From: an uncultured Mitsuokella sp.
GTDB lineage: Bacteria; Bacillota; Negativicutes; Selenomonadales; Selenomonadaceae
DNA length: 64,000 nucleotides
Assembly (NCBI GenBank): GCA_945877355.1
Contig: CAMCRT010000001.1
Coordinates: 1-64,000 of the forward strand
Reading direction: 5' to 3'
Numbering within the stretch: position 1 is the first letter of the stretch; every line of letters begins with the position of its first letter. Positions 53,826 to 61,220 of this stretch are shown piece after piece. The notes beneath the pieces were generated by a model, which did not search any database, was not told the DNA's origin, and worked only from the letters and a program-made list of their open reading frames with translations. Position numbers and translations under genes: made by a program.

Positions 53826-54661
53826 TGGACGCTATCTACACGGTCATGGAGGCACTGCTGCCCTTTGACTGGGCCCAGGCCACCTTCATGAAGAACGCCT
53901 TCCTGGCCATCCTCCTTGTGACGCCCCTCTTCGGAGTGCTGGGCACCATGGTGGTGTCAAACCGCATGGCCTTCTTCTCCGACTCCCTGGGCCACGGCGC
54001 CTTCACCGGCATTGCCCTGGGCGTGCTCCTGGGGGTGGTCAGCCCTCTGGCCTCGCTCCTCGTCTTTTCTATCATCTTCGCCCTTTTCATCACCTGGATA
54101 AAAAACAAGAGCGGGGCGTCGGCCGATACGGTCATCGGCGTCTTCTCCGCGACAGCCATCGCCCTTGGCCTCATGCTCATGTCGCGGGGAGGGAGCTTTA
54201 ACAAATACTCCACCTACCTCATCGGCGACATCCTCGCCATCACCCCGGGGGATCTGGCGGGGCTTCTCGCAGTCTTCCTCTTCGTCCTCCTGGCCTGGGG
54301 CCTCCTCTACAACAGGCTCCTCGTGCTCTCCGTCAACGCCTCTTTCGCCAGGAGCCGGGGCATCCCCGCCCTTCTCTACGAGAGCGCCTTCGCCGCGCTC
54401 CTGGCCGTCGTGGTGGCCATCAGCATCCAGTGGGTGGGCATCCTCATCATCAATGCACTGCTGGTACTCCCCGCCGCCGCCGCGCGGAATGTGGCCACCA
54501 GCGTCAAGAGCTACCACCTGGCCTCCGTCCTTATCGCCTTGGTGTCGGGAATCGTGGGCCTCATCCTCGCCTACTACGCAGACCTCGCCGCCGGCGCCAC
54601 CATCGTGGCCGTGGCCGCCTGCTTCTTCTTCATTACTCTCGCGCTAAGGGGGCGCAGATAA
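53825..54661 (+). CDS. Zn/Mn-type metal ABC transporter permease
   Basis: 278 residues with about eight hydrophobic segments, ABC-3 family. Landmarks: FMKNAFLAILLVTPLFGVLGTMVV, FFSDSLGHGAFTGIALG near 50, SADTVIGVFSATAIALG near 98, and VVVAISIQWVGILIINALLVLPAAAARN near 196. Start overlaps the ATPase stop by one base (TGATG). The family imports Zn, Mn or Fe; metal undecided. Its stop is immediately followed by the fluoride-channel ATG. Confidence 0.91.
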   Translation: MDAIYTVMEALLPFDWAQATFMKNAFLAILLVTPLFGVLGTMVVSNRMAFFSDSLGHGAFTGIALGVLLGVVSPLASLLVFSIIFALFITWIKNKSGASADTVIGVFSATAIALGLMLMSRGGSFNKYSTYLIGDILAITPGDLAGLLAVFLFVLLAWGLLYNRLLVLSVNASFARSRGIPALLYESAFAALLAVVVAISIQWVGILIINALLVLPAAAARNVATSVKSYHLASVLIALVSGIVGLILAYYADLAAGATIVAVAACFFFITLALRGRR

Positions 54662-55066
54662 ATGCAGCTGAGTAATTTCGCTAATTTTACTCTTGTCTTT
54701 GCCGGCGGCGGCCTGGGGGCCGTCTGCCGCTACAGCATCACCACCTACGTGGGCGCACGGTTCGTGGCCTTCCCCATGGGGACGCTGGCCGTCAACGCGG
54801 CAGGCAGCTTCCTCATGGGCCTCATCATGGGCCTCCTCCTCCTCGCCACAGAGCGCTACGGCCTCATCGCCGAGCCCTATCGCCTGCTCCTCACCGTAGG
54901 CTTCCTGGGCGGCCTCACCACCTTCTCCTCCTTCAGCTTCGAGACCCTTCTCCTCCTAAAGGGCGGCAGCTACTTTCCCGCCCTTTTCAGCGTAACAGCC
55001 AACGTCGTCCTTGGCCTCCTGCTAGCCGGTGGCGGCTTCCTCCTGACGAGGGGCCTTCTACGCTAG
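54662..55066 (+). CDS. crcB: CrcB/FluC fluoride channel
   Basis: 134 residues with four hydrophobic segments. GGGLGAVCRYSIT near 11, NAAGSFLMGLIMG near 40 (the conserved Asn) and GFLGGLTTFSSFSFET near 80 (the Phe box that lines the pore) identify FluC. The dimeric channel removes fluoride from the cytoplasm. It starts right after the metal-permease stop (TAAATG) and has no own ribosome site or fluoride riboswitch nearby, so it depends on the upstream transcript. Confidence 0.92.
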   Translation: MQLSNFANFTLVFAGGGLGAVCRYSITTYVGARFVAFPMGTLAVNAAGSFLMGLIMGLLLLATERYGLIAEPYRLLLTVGFLGGLTTFSSFSFETLLLLKGGSYFPALFSVTANVVLGLLLAGGGFLLTRGLLR

Positions 55067-55094
55067 CCCATTCCAACCGGCTAACAGCCAAACT

Positions 55095-55133
55095 AAAAAC
55101 CGCCCACCTGTATGCAGGTCGAGCGGTTTTTCT
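55095..55133. terminator. Bidirectional terminator between crcB and recQ
   Basis: AAAAACCGC and GCGGTTTTT flank an inner ACCTG/CAGGT stem; A- and T-runs on both sides serve the two convergent units. Confidence 0.9.
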
Positions 55134-56885
55134 TCAGGAGGCATCTGCGCGATGCTCCTTTAGGCAGGCGAGGAATTCCTCGCCGTATTTTTTTAGCTTC
55201 ATTTCGCCGACGCCCTTGACCTCGAGCATTTCGTCGAGGGTCGTGGGGAGCACGGTGCACATGTCCCGGAGGGTGGCGTCGGAGAAGACCACGTAGGGGG
55301 GGATGGCCTCCCGGGTGGCGATTTCCTTTCGGAGGGCCCGCAGGTGGTCGAAGAGGGCCGGTGGCGCCTCTTCTTTTTTGACCTCCACAGGGACGGCCTG
55401 GAGTACCTTTTTCTGGCCCCGCAGCACGGAGACGGCGGGGGCCTTTAGGCAGAGGACGGGGTACTTGGACTCGGTGAGGGCCAGGTAGTCCGTCGCCACG
55501 AACCGCTGGATCAGGAGCTTGATATCGTTCAGGCTCCTCTCCTTCATGAGGCCGTAGGTGGAGAGGCTGTCAAAATGCATGGTGCGCACCCGCTGGCTGG
55601 TGGAGCCCTTCAGCACCTCTGCCACGAGGGTGAGGCCGAATCGCTCCTGCATGCGGTAGACGCAGGAAAAGACCATCTGGGCATCCCTCGTAATGTCCCG
55701 CTCCTCCAGGCCCGCCTTGCAGCTGCCGCAGTTGTCGCAGGTGGCGGGGCTGTCGCCGCCGAAGTAGTGGATGATGAAGTGGCGGAGGCACTCGGGAGTG
55801 TGGCAGTAGTCCACCATTTTCTGGAGCTTGGCGAGGCCGTGGGCCTTTCGCTCCTCATTTTCCGTGGACACGTCGATGAGATATCGCTGGGTCTGGGTGT
55901 CCTGGGGAGAGTAGAGGAGGATGCAGGCGCCGGGCTCCCCGTCCCGGCCGGCCCGTCCCGCCTCCTGGTAGTAGGCCTCCAGATTCTTCGGCATATTGTA
56001 GTGGAGGACGTAGCGCACGTTGCTCTTGTCGATGCCCATGCCGAAGGCGTTCGTGGCGACGATGGCCTGGACGTTGTCGTAGAGGAAGTCGTCCTGGGCC
56101 TTTGTGCGCTCCGGGTCCGTGAGGCCCGCATGGTAGCGGGCGACGGCAAGACCCTTCTTCGTGAGCAGGGCGTAGAGCTTGTCCACGTCCTTGCGGGTGG
56201 CGCAGTAGATGATGCCGGACTCGGATTTATGGGCTTTGACGTAGCGCTCGACGAACTTCTTCTTGTCCTCGCCCCGGCGCACCTCGAAGTAGAGGTTGGG
56301 CCGGTCAAAGCCGGAGACGTGGACATCCGGGGAGCGGAGCCCGAGGAGGGCGATGATGTCCGCCTGGACCTCGGGGGTGGCCGTGGCGGTGAAGGCGGAG
56401 ACGAGGGGGCGACGCCGGAGGCTCTGGATAAAGGGGAGGATCTGCCGGTAGCTGGGGCGGAAGTCGTGGCCCCATTGGGAGAGGCAGTGGGCCTCGTCCA
56501 CGGCCACCATGCGGACGTCGCAGCACTCGAGGAGCCCCTGGAAGTAGGTGCTCTCCAGTTTCTCAGGCGCCACGTAGAGGAGGCGGATGTCGCCTGCGCG
56601 CAGGGCCTCCTGGCGCTCGTCCTGCTGCTCTAGCGTGAGGGTGCTGTTGATATAGGTGGCGGGGATGCCCTGCTCCCGGAGGGCGTCCACCTGGTCCTTC
56701 ATGAGGGATATGAGGGGGGAGATGACGACGGTGAGCCCGCCAAGGACGAGGGCGGGGACCTGGAAGCAGATGGATTTGCCGGCGCCGGTGGGCATGATGG
56801 CCACGGTGTCGTGGCGGGCAAGGAGGCTCCTTACCACCCCGTCCTGGGCCGGGCGAAAGGATTTGTAGCCGTAGTGCTCCCGCAA
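55134..56885 (-). CDS. recQ: ATP-dependent DNA helicase RecQ
   Basis: About 583 residues on the - strand as drawn from TTG 56885. Walker A MPTGAGKS (motif I), DEAH box VDEAHCLSQWGHDFRPSY (motif II), the zinc-binding RQC segment CDNCGSCKAG near 380 and a C-terminal HRDC domain (LFDHLRALRKEIA, VKGVGEMKLKKYGEEFL). It unwinds DNA 3'-5' in recombination repair. The drawn start omits a convincing N-terminal helix: the frame upstream reads SDYEKALALLREHYGY but has only non-canonical codons between a TAG and the TTG, so the true start may be an ATC/GTT-type codon. Confidence 0.9.
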   Translation of the reverse strand: MREHYGYKSFRPAQDGVVRSLLARHDTVAIMPTGAGKSICFQVPALVLGGLTVVISPLISLMKDQVDALREQGIPATYINSTLTLEQQDERQEALRAGDIRLLYVAPEKLESTYFQGLLECCDVRMVAVDEAHCLSQWGHDFRPSYRQILPFIQSLRRRPLVSAFTATATPEVQADIIALLGLRSPDVHVSGFDRPNLYFEVRRGEDKKKFVERYVKAHKSESGIIYCATRKDVDKLYALLTKKGLAVARYHAGLTDPERTKAQDDFLYDNVQAIVATNAFGMGIDKSNVRYVLHYNMPKNLEAYYQEAGRAGRDGEPGACILLYSPQDTQTQRYLIDVSTENEERKAHGLAKLQKMVDYCHTPECLRHFIIHYFGGDSPATCDNCGSCKAGLEERDITRDAQMVFSCVYRMQERFGLTLVAEVLKGSTSQRVRTMHFDSLSTYGLMKERSLNDIKLLIQRFVATDYLALTESKYPVLCLKAPAVSVLRGQKKVLQAVPVEVKKEEAPPALFDHLRALRKEIATREAIPPYVVFSDATLRDMCTVLPTTLDEMLEVKGVGEMKLKKYGEEFLACLKEHRADAS

Positions 56886-56980
56886 AAGGGCGAGGGCCTT
56901 TTCATAATCGGAGGGGATAAGAACACCTTCTTTCTGCTAAAGCTGAGATGCGATTTGGACCCGTCCTTAAGCGCGAAAAA

Positions 56981-57194
56981 CATCTTTCTCGCAGACTCCC
57001 CCTTTCCCTGCGGGCGTTCCCCCTCTAGAGGGGGACGAGGCAAGACTCAGTAGGTCGCAATGGGATGGATAGTCCGGGAGACTGTCAGGCAAGTCGTGTG
57101 AGTTTGCCGTTCGCAGCAAGCCATTGCGAGCATAGGAGCCTCGCTTGCCTCCCTCTGGAGGGAGGTGGCGCGCGAAGCGCGACGGAGGGAGTCT
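56981..57194. repeat. Dispersed GC-rich repeat, copy B
   Basis: Same left arm as copy A (CATCTTTCTCGCAGACTCCC, then CCCTGCGGGCGTTCCCCCTC, ending AGGTCGCAATGG) and same right arm (CCTCCCTCTGGAGGGAGGTG, then GACGGAGGGAGTCTT). The inner 50-60 bp is unrelated between copies. It fills the gap between recQ and putP together with about 50 bp of unassigned sequence on each side; no gene is seen there. Confidence 0.85.
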
Positions 57195-57250
57195 TGATGC
57201 TGGGCGTGACGATTTTTATACGTCAAGGCGAGAGAAAAGCGGCAGTTGCA

Positions 57251-58729
57251 TCAAATATTGCTTTTCCCTACTGCGTCGAAGGTCTTTGTAATCTCCATGC
57301 TAGGAGCTTTTCCCAGCAGGCTCACGACTGCGATGGCAATCGTGGAGAAGAGGAAGCCGGGGACGATTTCGTAGAGGCCGAAGAGGGCGAGCTGCTTCCA
57401 GACGAGGACGGTGACGCCGCCCACGATGATGCCGGCCAGCACCCCGTTTCGCGTCGTGCGGCGCCAGAAGAGGCTCAGGAGGATGGCGGGGCCGAAGGCG
57501 GCGCCGAAGCCTGCCCAGGCGTAGGCCACCATGTCGAGGATGAAGCTATTGGGCGTGAGGCCGATGTAGACAGCGAGGCTCGCGATGATGAGAACGCTGG
57601 CCCGGCTGATCCAGATGAGCTCCTTCTGCTCGGCGCTGGAGCGGACGAGGGAGCGGTAGAAGTCCTGGGCAAAGGCGGAGGCTGCCACGAGGAGCTGGCT
57701 CGACGCCGTGCTCATGATGGCGGCGAGCACTGCCGACAGCACGAGGCCGGCGATGAAGGAGGGGAAGAGCTCGTTCGTCATGACGAGGAAGACCGTCTCC
57801 GACGCCGTGCCCTCGAGGGGCGTCGTGAGGTACACCCGGCCCACCATGCCCACGGCGACGGCAGCGGCGAGCGACAGGACGACCCAGGTCATGGCGATGT
57901 GGGTGGCCTGCTTGATTTCCTTTGAGCTCTCGATGGCCATGAAGCGCACGAGGATATGGGGCTGGCCGAAGTAGCCGATGCCCCAGGCCAGGAGCGATAT
58001 GAGCTCGATGGCCCCCATGGTGGAGCCGTCCGGCTTCGTGAGCGGCGCCAGGAAGGAGTCCTGCACCGTCCGCATCTCGCCCAGCACATGGGCGAAGCCC
58101 CCCGCCTCCAGCGCCGCCGTGATGGGGACGATGAGGATGGCGAAGAACATCATGACGCCCTGGATGAAGTCCGTGCGGGACACGGCGAGAAAGCCTCCCA
58201 CCAGGGTGTAGAAGACGACGGAGCCCGCGCCGATGAAGATGGCATACTCGTAGGGGATGCCGAAGACCGTCTCGAAGAGCCGACCCGCCGACACGAAGCC
58301 GGAGGCGGTGTAGATGACGAAGAAGATGAGGATGAAGATGGCGGGCACGATGCGCAGGAGGTTCGACCCGTCGAGATACCTGTTCTGCAGGAACTCCGGC
58401 AGCGTCAGGGCGTTGCCGGCCAGCTCCGTGTATTTCCGGAGGCGGGCGGCGAGAAAGCGCCAGTTCGCCCAGGTGCCGATGGCGATGCCGATGGCAATCC
58501 AGCCCGCATTGAGGCCCGCAAGGTAGGCAAAGCCCGGCACGCCCATGAGCATCCACCCGCTCATGTCCGAGGCCTCCGCCGAAAGCGACGTGACCCAGGC
58601 CCCGAGCTTCCGGTTCCCCAGGAAGTAGTCGCTCATATTCCGGGTGCGGCGGTAGTAGTAGACGCCGATGGCCATCATGAGGCCGATGTACAGGACAAAG
58701 GTATTGAGTATGGCTAAATCGTGTGTCAC
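57251..58729 (-). CDS. putP: Sodium/proline symporter
   Basis: 492 residues on the - strand, about thirteen hydrophobic segments (SSS family). Marks: NRKLGAWVTSLSAEASDMSGWMLMG near 40 (Na+ site), GNALTLPEFLQNRY near 105, GIGYFGQPHILVRFMA near 225 and AGLVLSAVLAAIMSTASSQLLV near 320 with Ser-Thr for the second Na+ ligand set. The SDMSGW and PHILVRFMA signatures are those of PutP. Imports proline with Na+. Ribosome site AGGAGG precedes the ATG on the - strand. Confidence 0.94.
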   Translation of the reverse strand: MTHDLAILNTFVLYIGLMMAIGVYYYRRTRNMSDYFLGNRKLGAWVTSLSAEASDMSGWMLMGVPGFAYLAGLNAGWIAIGIAIGTWANWRFLAARLRKYTELAGNALTLPEFLQNRYLDGSNLLRIVPAIFILIFFVIYTASGFVSAGRLFETVFGIPYEYAIFIGAGSVVFYTLVGGFLAVSRTDFIQGVMMFFAILIVPITAALEAGGFAHVLGEMRTVQDSFLAPLTKPDGSTMGAIELISLLAWGIGYFGQPHILVRFMAIESSKEIKQATHIAMTWVVLSLAAAVAVGMVGRVYLTTPLEGTASETVFLVMTNELFPSFIAGLVLSAVLAAIMSTASSQLLVAASAFAQDFYRSLVRSSAEQKELIWISRASVLIIASLAVYIGLTPNSFILDMVAYAWAGFGAAFGPAILLSLFWRRTTRNGVLAGIIVGGVTVLVWKQLALFGLYEIVPGFLFSTIAIAVVSLLGKAPSMEITKTFDAVGKSNI

Positions 58730-58769
58730 AAAATTCCTCCTGTGGCCAAAGTTCTATTGCATAAGGACA

Positions 58770-58802
58770 GAAAAGAAGACCTCTCTGAAGAGAGGCCTTC
58801 CT
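58770..58802 (-). terminator. Hairpin between the 6S RNA region and putP
   Basis: On the - strand AAGGCCTCTC and GAGAGGTCTT pair around TTCA, followed by CTTTTC. Another 10-bp hairpin with arms AAGGGAGGCT (58839-58848) and AGCCTCCCTT (58869-58878) lies upstream and has no T-run. Confidence 0.6.
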
Positions 58803-58878
58803 GCTATTCTGGTTTTCCAATCTTCTCAAGATACGCGGAAGGGAGGCTACCGCCATGATGCATGCAGCAGCCTCCCTT

Positions 58879-59072
58879 CAAAGCAGGAGTCCAGAGTGCC
58901 GTTCACTTTAAATGCCTAAACCTGCGAAACGCAGGTGGGTACCCTAAGTCTGGTTTTTGCGACGCCGAGCAGTGCAAGGCACGCATCTGCCAGAATCAAA
59001 TCAGGTTCCCTAGGAAAAATGTAGGTTAGACACTGTTAAAGCTCACGCACACCCCAGGCCTGTCCTTCTTTG
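58879..59072 (-). ncRNA. ssrS: Probable 6S RNA
   Basis: About 194 nt on the - strand with no open frame. The ends pair: CAAAG with CTTTG, and CCTGGGGTG near the 5' end with CACTCTGG near the 3' end, as in the 6S closing stem. Further elements recalled from Firmicute 6S RNAs are GGTGTGCGTGAG, then CTAGGGAACCTGATT, then ACCAGACTTAGGGTACCCA. A promoter lies just upstream (TTGCGA 59102-59107 and TAATAT 59079-59084 on the - strand, 17 bp apart). 6S RNA binds the housekeeping RNA polymerase. The assignment rests on memory of the family, not a covariance search. Confidence 0.7.
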
Positions 59073-59078
59073 CCTGTT

Positions 59079-59107
59079 ATATTATCATAAAAATTTTTCA
59101 TTCGCAA
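59079..59107 (-). promoter_or_regulatory. Promoter of the probable 6S RNA
   Basis: On the - strand TTGCGA and TAATAT are separated by 17 bp; transcription would begin near 59072, the 5' end of the closing stem. Confidence 0.6.
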
Positions 59108-59190
59108 GACTTGACAAAAGAAGACTTCTCGCATGTCTGTGCAAAAAGTACAAAATACATAATTTTTTATGGAAATCAGCCGGAATCAAG

Positions 59191-59254
59191 CCCTTCTCTG
59201 GGAGGAGGGTGCCCCGAAGGGGCAGGAGGAGCCCGCCCGTAGGACGTCGCAATA
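59191..59254. repeat. Diverged fragment resembling the dispersed repeat
   Basis: CTCTGGGAGGAGGGTGCCCC and the following GAAGGGGCAGGAGGAG, then GACGTCGCAATAG echo the right arm and the GGTCGCAATGG motif of copies A and B, but similarity is weak. Confidence 0.35.
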
Positions 59255-59295
59255 GGAGTGAGTAGTAGGGACCGGCTACTATCCCGCCTTTCCCA

Positions 59296-59661
59296 TCACT
59301 TGGTGCGGATCGCTGTGATCTCGTAGCCGGAGCCGGCAAGGCTCTGGCGGATCTCGTCGTCGGAGACCTCTCGCGTCATCTTGAGGGTGGCGCGGTTGTG
59401 GTGGAGGTTCACCTCCGCTGCGGCACCGTCGATGGCATCCAGGGCCTGCTCCACACGGATCTTGCAGTTGCCGCAGGTCATGCCGCTGATATCGATGATC
59501 TTCTCCCCGACGATGGTGCCATTGAGCTCCTTCTTCGGAGGTGCGACGATCTCCCCGCCGCCCCCGCAACAGGAGCCCTCCCCCCGCCAGTGGCGCACGA
59601 CACCCCGCAGGGCAAAATATAGGGCAATGAGGACGATGACGCCGATAACAGCTGTAGCCAT
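59296..59661 (-). CDS. Membrane-anchored heavy-metal-associated (HMA) protein with Cys-rich FeoB-associated-like N terminus
   Basis: 121 residues on the - strand from the ATG after GAAAGAAGGAAG. Residues about 3-24 form one membrane helix (TAVIGVIVLIALYFALRGVV), followed by RHWRGEGSCCGGGG, reminiscent of the FeoB-associated Cys-rich membrane proteins. Residues about 45-121 are an HMA domain with the metal site GMTCGNC (CxxC) and a ferredoxin-like fold (EVNLHHNRATLKM). It should bind Cu(I) or a similar soft metal at the inner-membrane surface. No P-type ATPase gene is near. The combination of modules is unusual. Confidence 0.8.
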   Translation of the reverse strand: MATAVIGVIVLIALYFALRGVVRHWRGEGSCCGGGGEIVAPPKKELNGTIVGEKIIDISGMTCGNCKIRVEQALDAIDGAAAEVNLHHNRATLKMTREVSDDEIRQSLAGSGYEITAIRTK

Positions 59662-59871
59662 GATGCTTCCTTCTTTCAATAAGTCAGAATGGTTTTCAAT
59701 CTATATGTTTCTACCACTGTTATACGCGAGAAAGAGCAAAATGTCAAGAAATACTTTCATTATCAAAATAGAAACGGAGGGCAAGCTGTTTTCAGCAGCA
59801 AGAAAGGATCTATGGCACATAACGCAGAGGAACAAACCTGTAAATATGGACAGGAGCAGGGTCTTTTCCTC

Positions 59872-59900
59872 TTGAACTTTTCAGTTTGAGTGTGTATAAT
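59872..59900 (+). promoter_or_regulatory. Promoter before the FtsZ-like gene
   Basis: TTGAAC (59872-59877) and TATAAT (59895-59900), 17 bp apart. A second TATTAT-like element follows at 59921. The 59680-59870 stretch upstream holds no gene I can support. Confidence 0.65.
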
Positions 59901-59940
59901 CGATAGGTATTGTAATATGTATTATAGGGGAAGTGTACGA

Positions 59941-60015
59941 ATGTATTCGGAGAAGCTCGCGCTTGATTGGGTGAAGGTCGTCCTGGCCCTGTCGGCTGTT
60001 GTTCTTTTTTCTTGA
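59941..60015 (+). CDS. Possible 24-residue leader peptide
   Basis: ATG TAT TCG ... TTT TCT TGA encodes 24 residues (MYSEKLALDWVKVVLALSAV plus four), with AGGGGAAG 7 bases before the ATG. It lies between the promoter at 59872 and the FtsZ-like gene. It has a hydrophobic end and may be a small membrane peptide, a translation leader, or chance. Too short to judge by family. Confidence 0.35.
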   Translation: MYSEKLALDWVKVVLALSAVVLFS

Positions 60016-60070
60016 TATGGGTCTCAGGCCTTTTATTGTGCGGGGATGTTCCAGCGGGGGGTAGCGTCGC

Positions 60071-61213
60071 ATGGCGACAAAAACGGAAATCGTAAAACCG
60101 AAGATAAAGATCAAGGTGTTCGGCATCGGTGGCGGCGGCAATAATGCCCTTGCCCGCATGAAGACGTCGGAGGACCTTGACCTGGAGCTCGTCGCCATCA
60201 ACTCCGATAAGCGTCAGCTCTCCTTTGTGGAACGCCCCGATTTGCACATCCTGCAGATCGGCGAGTCCCTCACGGGCGGCCGGGGCACAGGCGGCCGGGT
60301 GGAGCTCGGCGACCAGGCGGCACGCCAGGAGGCGGCAAAGCTCCGGGAGGCCATGGCAGGAGCGGATCTCCTCTTCATCACGGCAGCCATGGGCGGCGGC
60401 TTTGGCACGGGGGCGGCCCCTGTCATCGCCCGCATCGCAAAGGAGGCGGGCATCCTCACGGCAGGTGTCGTGACGGAGCCCTTCAGCTTTGAGGGCAATC
60501 GCAAGAAGCGCCTCGCGGAGGCCGGCATCACGAGGATGCAGTCCCAGATGGATGCGCTCATCGTCGTGTCGAACGACAATCTCTCAAAGCTCCCGGAGAA
60601 CCACAACATGACCCTCTCCAATGCCTTCAAGGCGGCGGATGCGGTGCTGAACCAGGCGGTGAGCTGCATCGCAGAGCTGATACTCAAGACTGGCTTTATC
60701 AATGTGGACTTTGCGGACGTGACGACCATCTTCCGCCACAGCGAGTCCAGCGATGCGCTCCTCGGCATCGGCCGGAGCAAGCGCAGCGCGGTGGATGCGG
60801 TGAAGGCGGCGGTGACGAGCCCGCTGTTCTCCCGGAGCCTCGAGGGTGCCCGGGCGGTCATACTGAACCTCACGGGGGACAGCGAGCTCAGCATGTACGA
60901 TGTGGATGAGGCGACCCACTTCATCGCCGACAGCACGGACGACAATGTGGATCTCATCCTGGGTACGGTCATCGACGATACGATGGACGGCGAGGTCCAG
61001 GCGACCATCATCGCCATGGATTTCGCCGACAGCACGGTGCTGAAGGCGCCGACGGTGACGGTGCCGGAGAAAAAGGAAGCGGCGCCCACGCCGAAGATCG
61101 ACCTGGCCCCGCCGAGCTTCATGACGAACAAGAAGGGAAAGGATGCGCAGGGAGCCTTTGCAATCCCGGCGTTCCGGCTGGCACCCGATACGGAGGGGCC
61201 AGAGAAAAAATAG
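60071..61213 (+). CDS. FtsZ/tubulin-family GTPase paralogue
   Basis: 380 residues. FtsZ traits: VFGIGGGGNNALARM (GTP-phosphate loop), AINSDKRQL, NLDFADV-like T7 loop present as NVDFADVTTIF (catalytic Asp), and the domain order of FtsZ. Differences: the tubulin signature is GGGFGTG at 108-114 with Phe111 instead of Thr, the loop after the second strand reads GESLTGGRGTGGRVELGD in place of GKGLGAGANP, and the C-terminal tail ends IPAFRLAPDTEGPEKK rather than the canonical FtsZ peptide. Not in a division gene cluster. Possibly a second tubulin-like polymer. GTP binding is likely, hydrolysis uncertain. Confidence 0.84.
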   Translation: MATKTEIVKPKIKIKVFGIGGGGNNALARMKTSEDLDLELVAINSDKRQLSFVERPDLHILQIGESLTGGRGTGGRVELGDQAARQEAAKLREAMAGADLLFITAAMGGGFGTGAAPVIARIAKEAGILTAGVVTEPFSFEGNRKKRLAEAGITRMQSQMDALIVVSNDNLSKLPENHNMTLSNAFKAADAVLNQAVSCIAELILKTGFINVDFADVTTIFRHSESSDALLGIGRSKRSAVDAVKAAVTSPLFSRSLEGARAVILNLTGDSELSMYDVDEATHFIADSTDDNVDLILGTVIDDTMDGEVQATIIAMDFADSTVLKAPTVTVPEKKEAAPTPKIDLAPPSFMTNKKGKDAQGAFAIPAFRLAPDTEGPEKK

Positions 61214-61220
61214 GTGGATT

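Noticed and set aside
54600-54661. Fluoride riboswitch before crcB
   Set aside because: The upstream gene stops directly at the crcB ATG; there is no space for the element.
55575-56633. 352-codon + frame within recQ
   Set aside because: Opposes a clear RecQ; Val/Leu/Gly-rich shadow.
59689-59889. 66-codon + frame before the FtsZ-like gene
   Set aside because: No ribosome site, overlaps the promoter at 59872, no recognisable composition.
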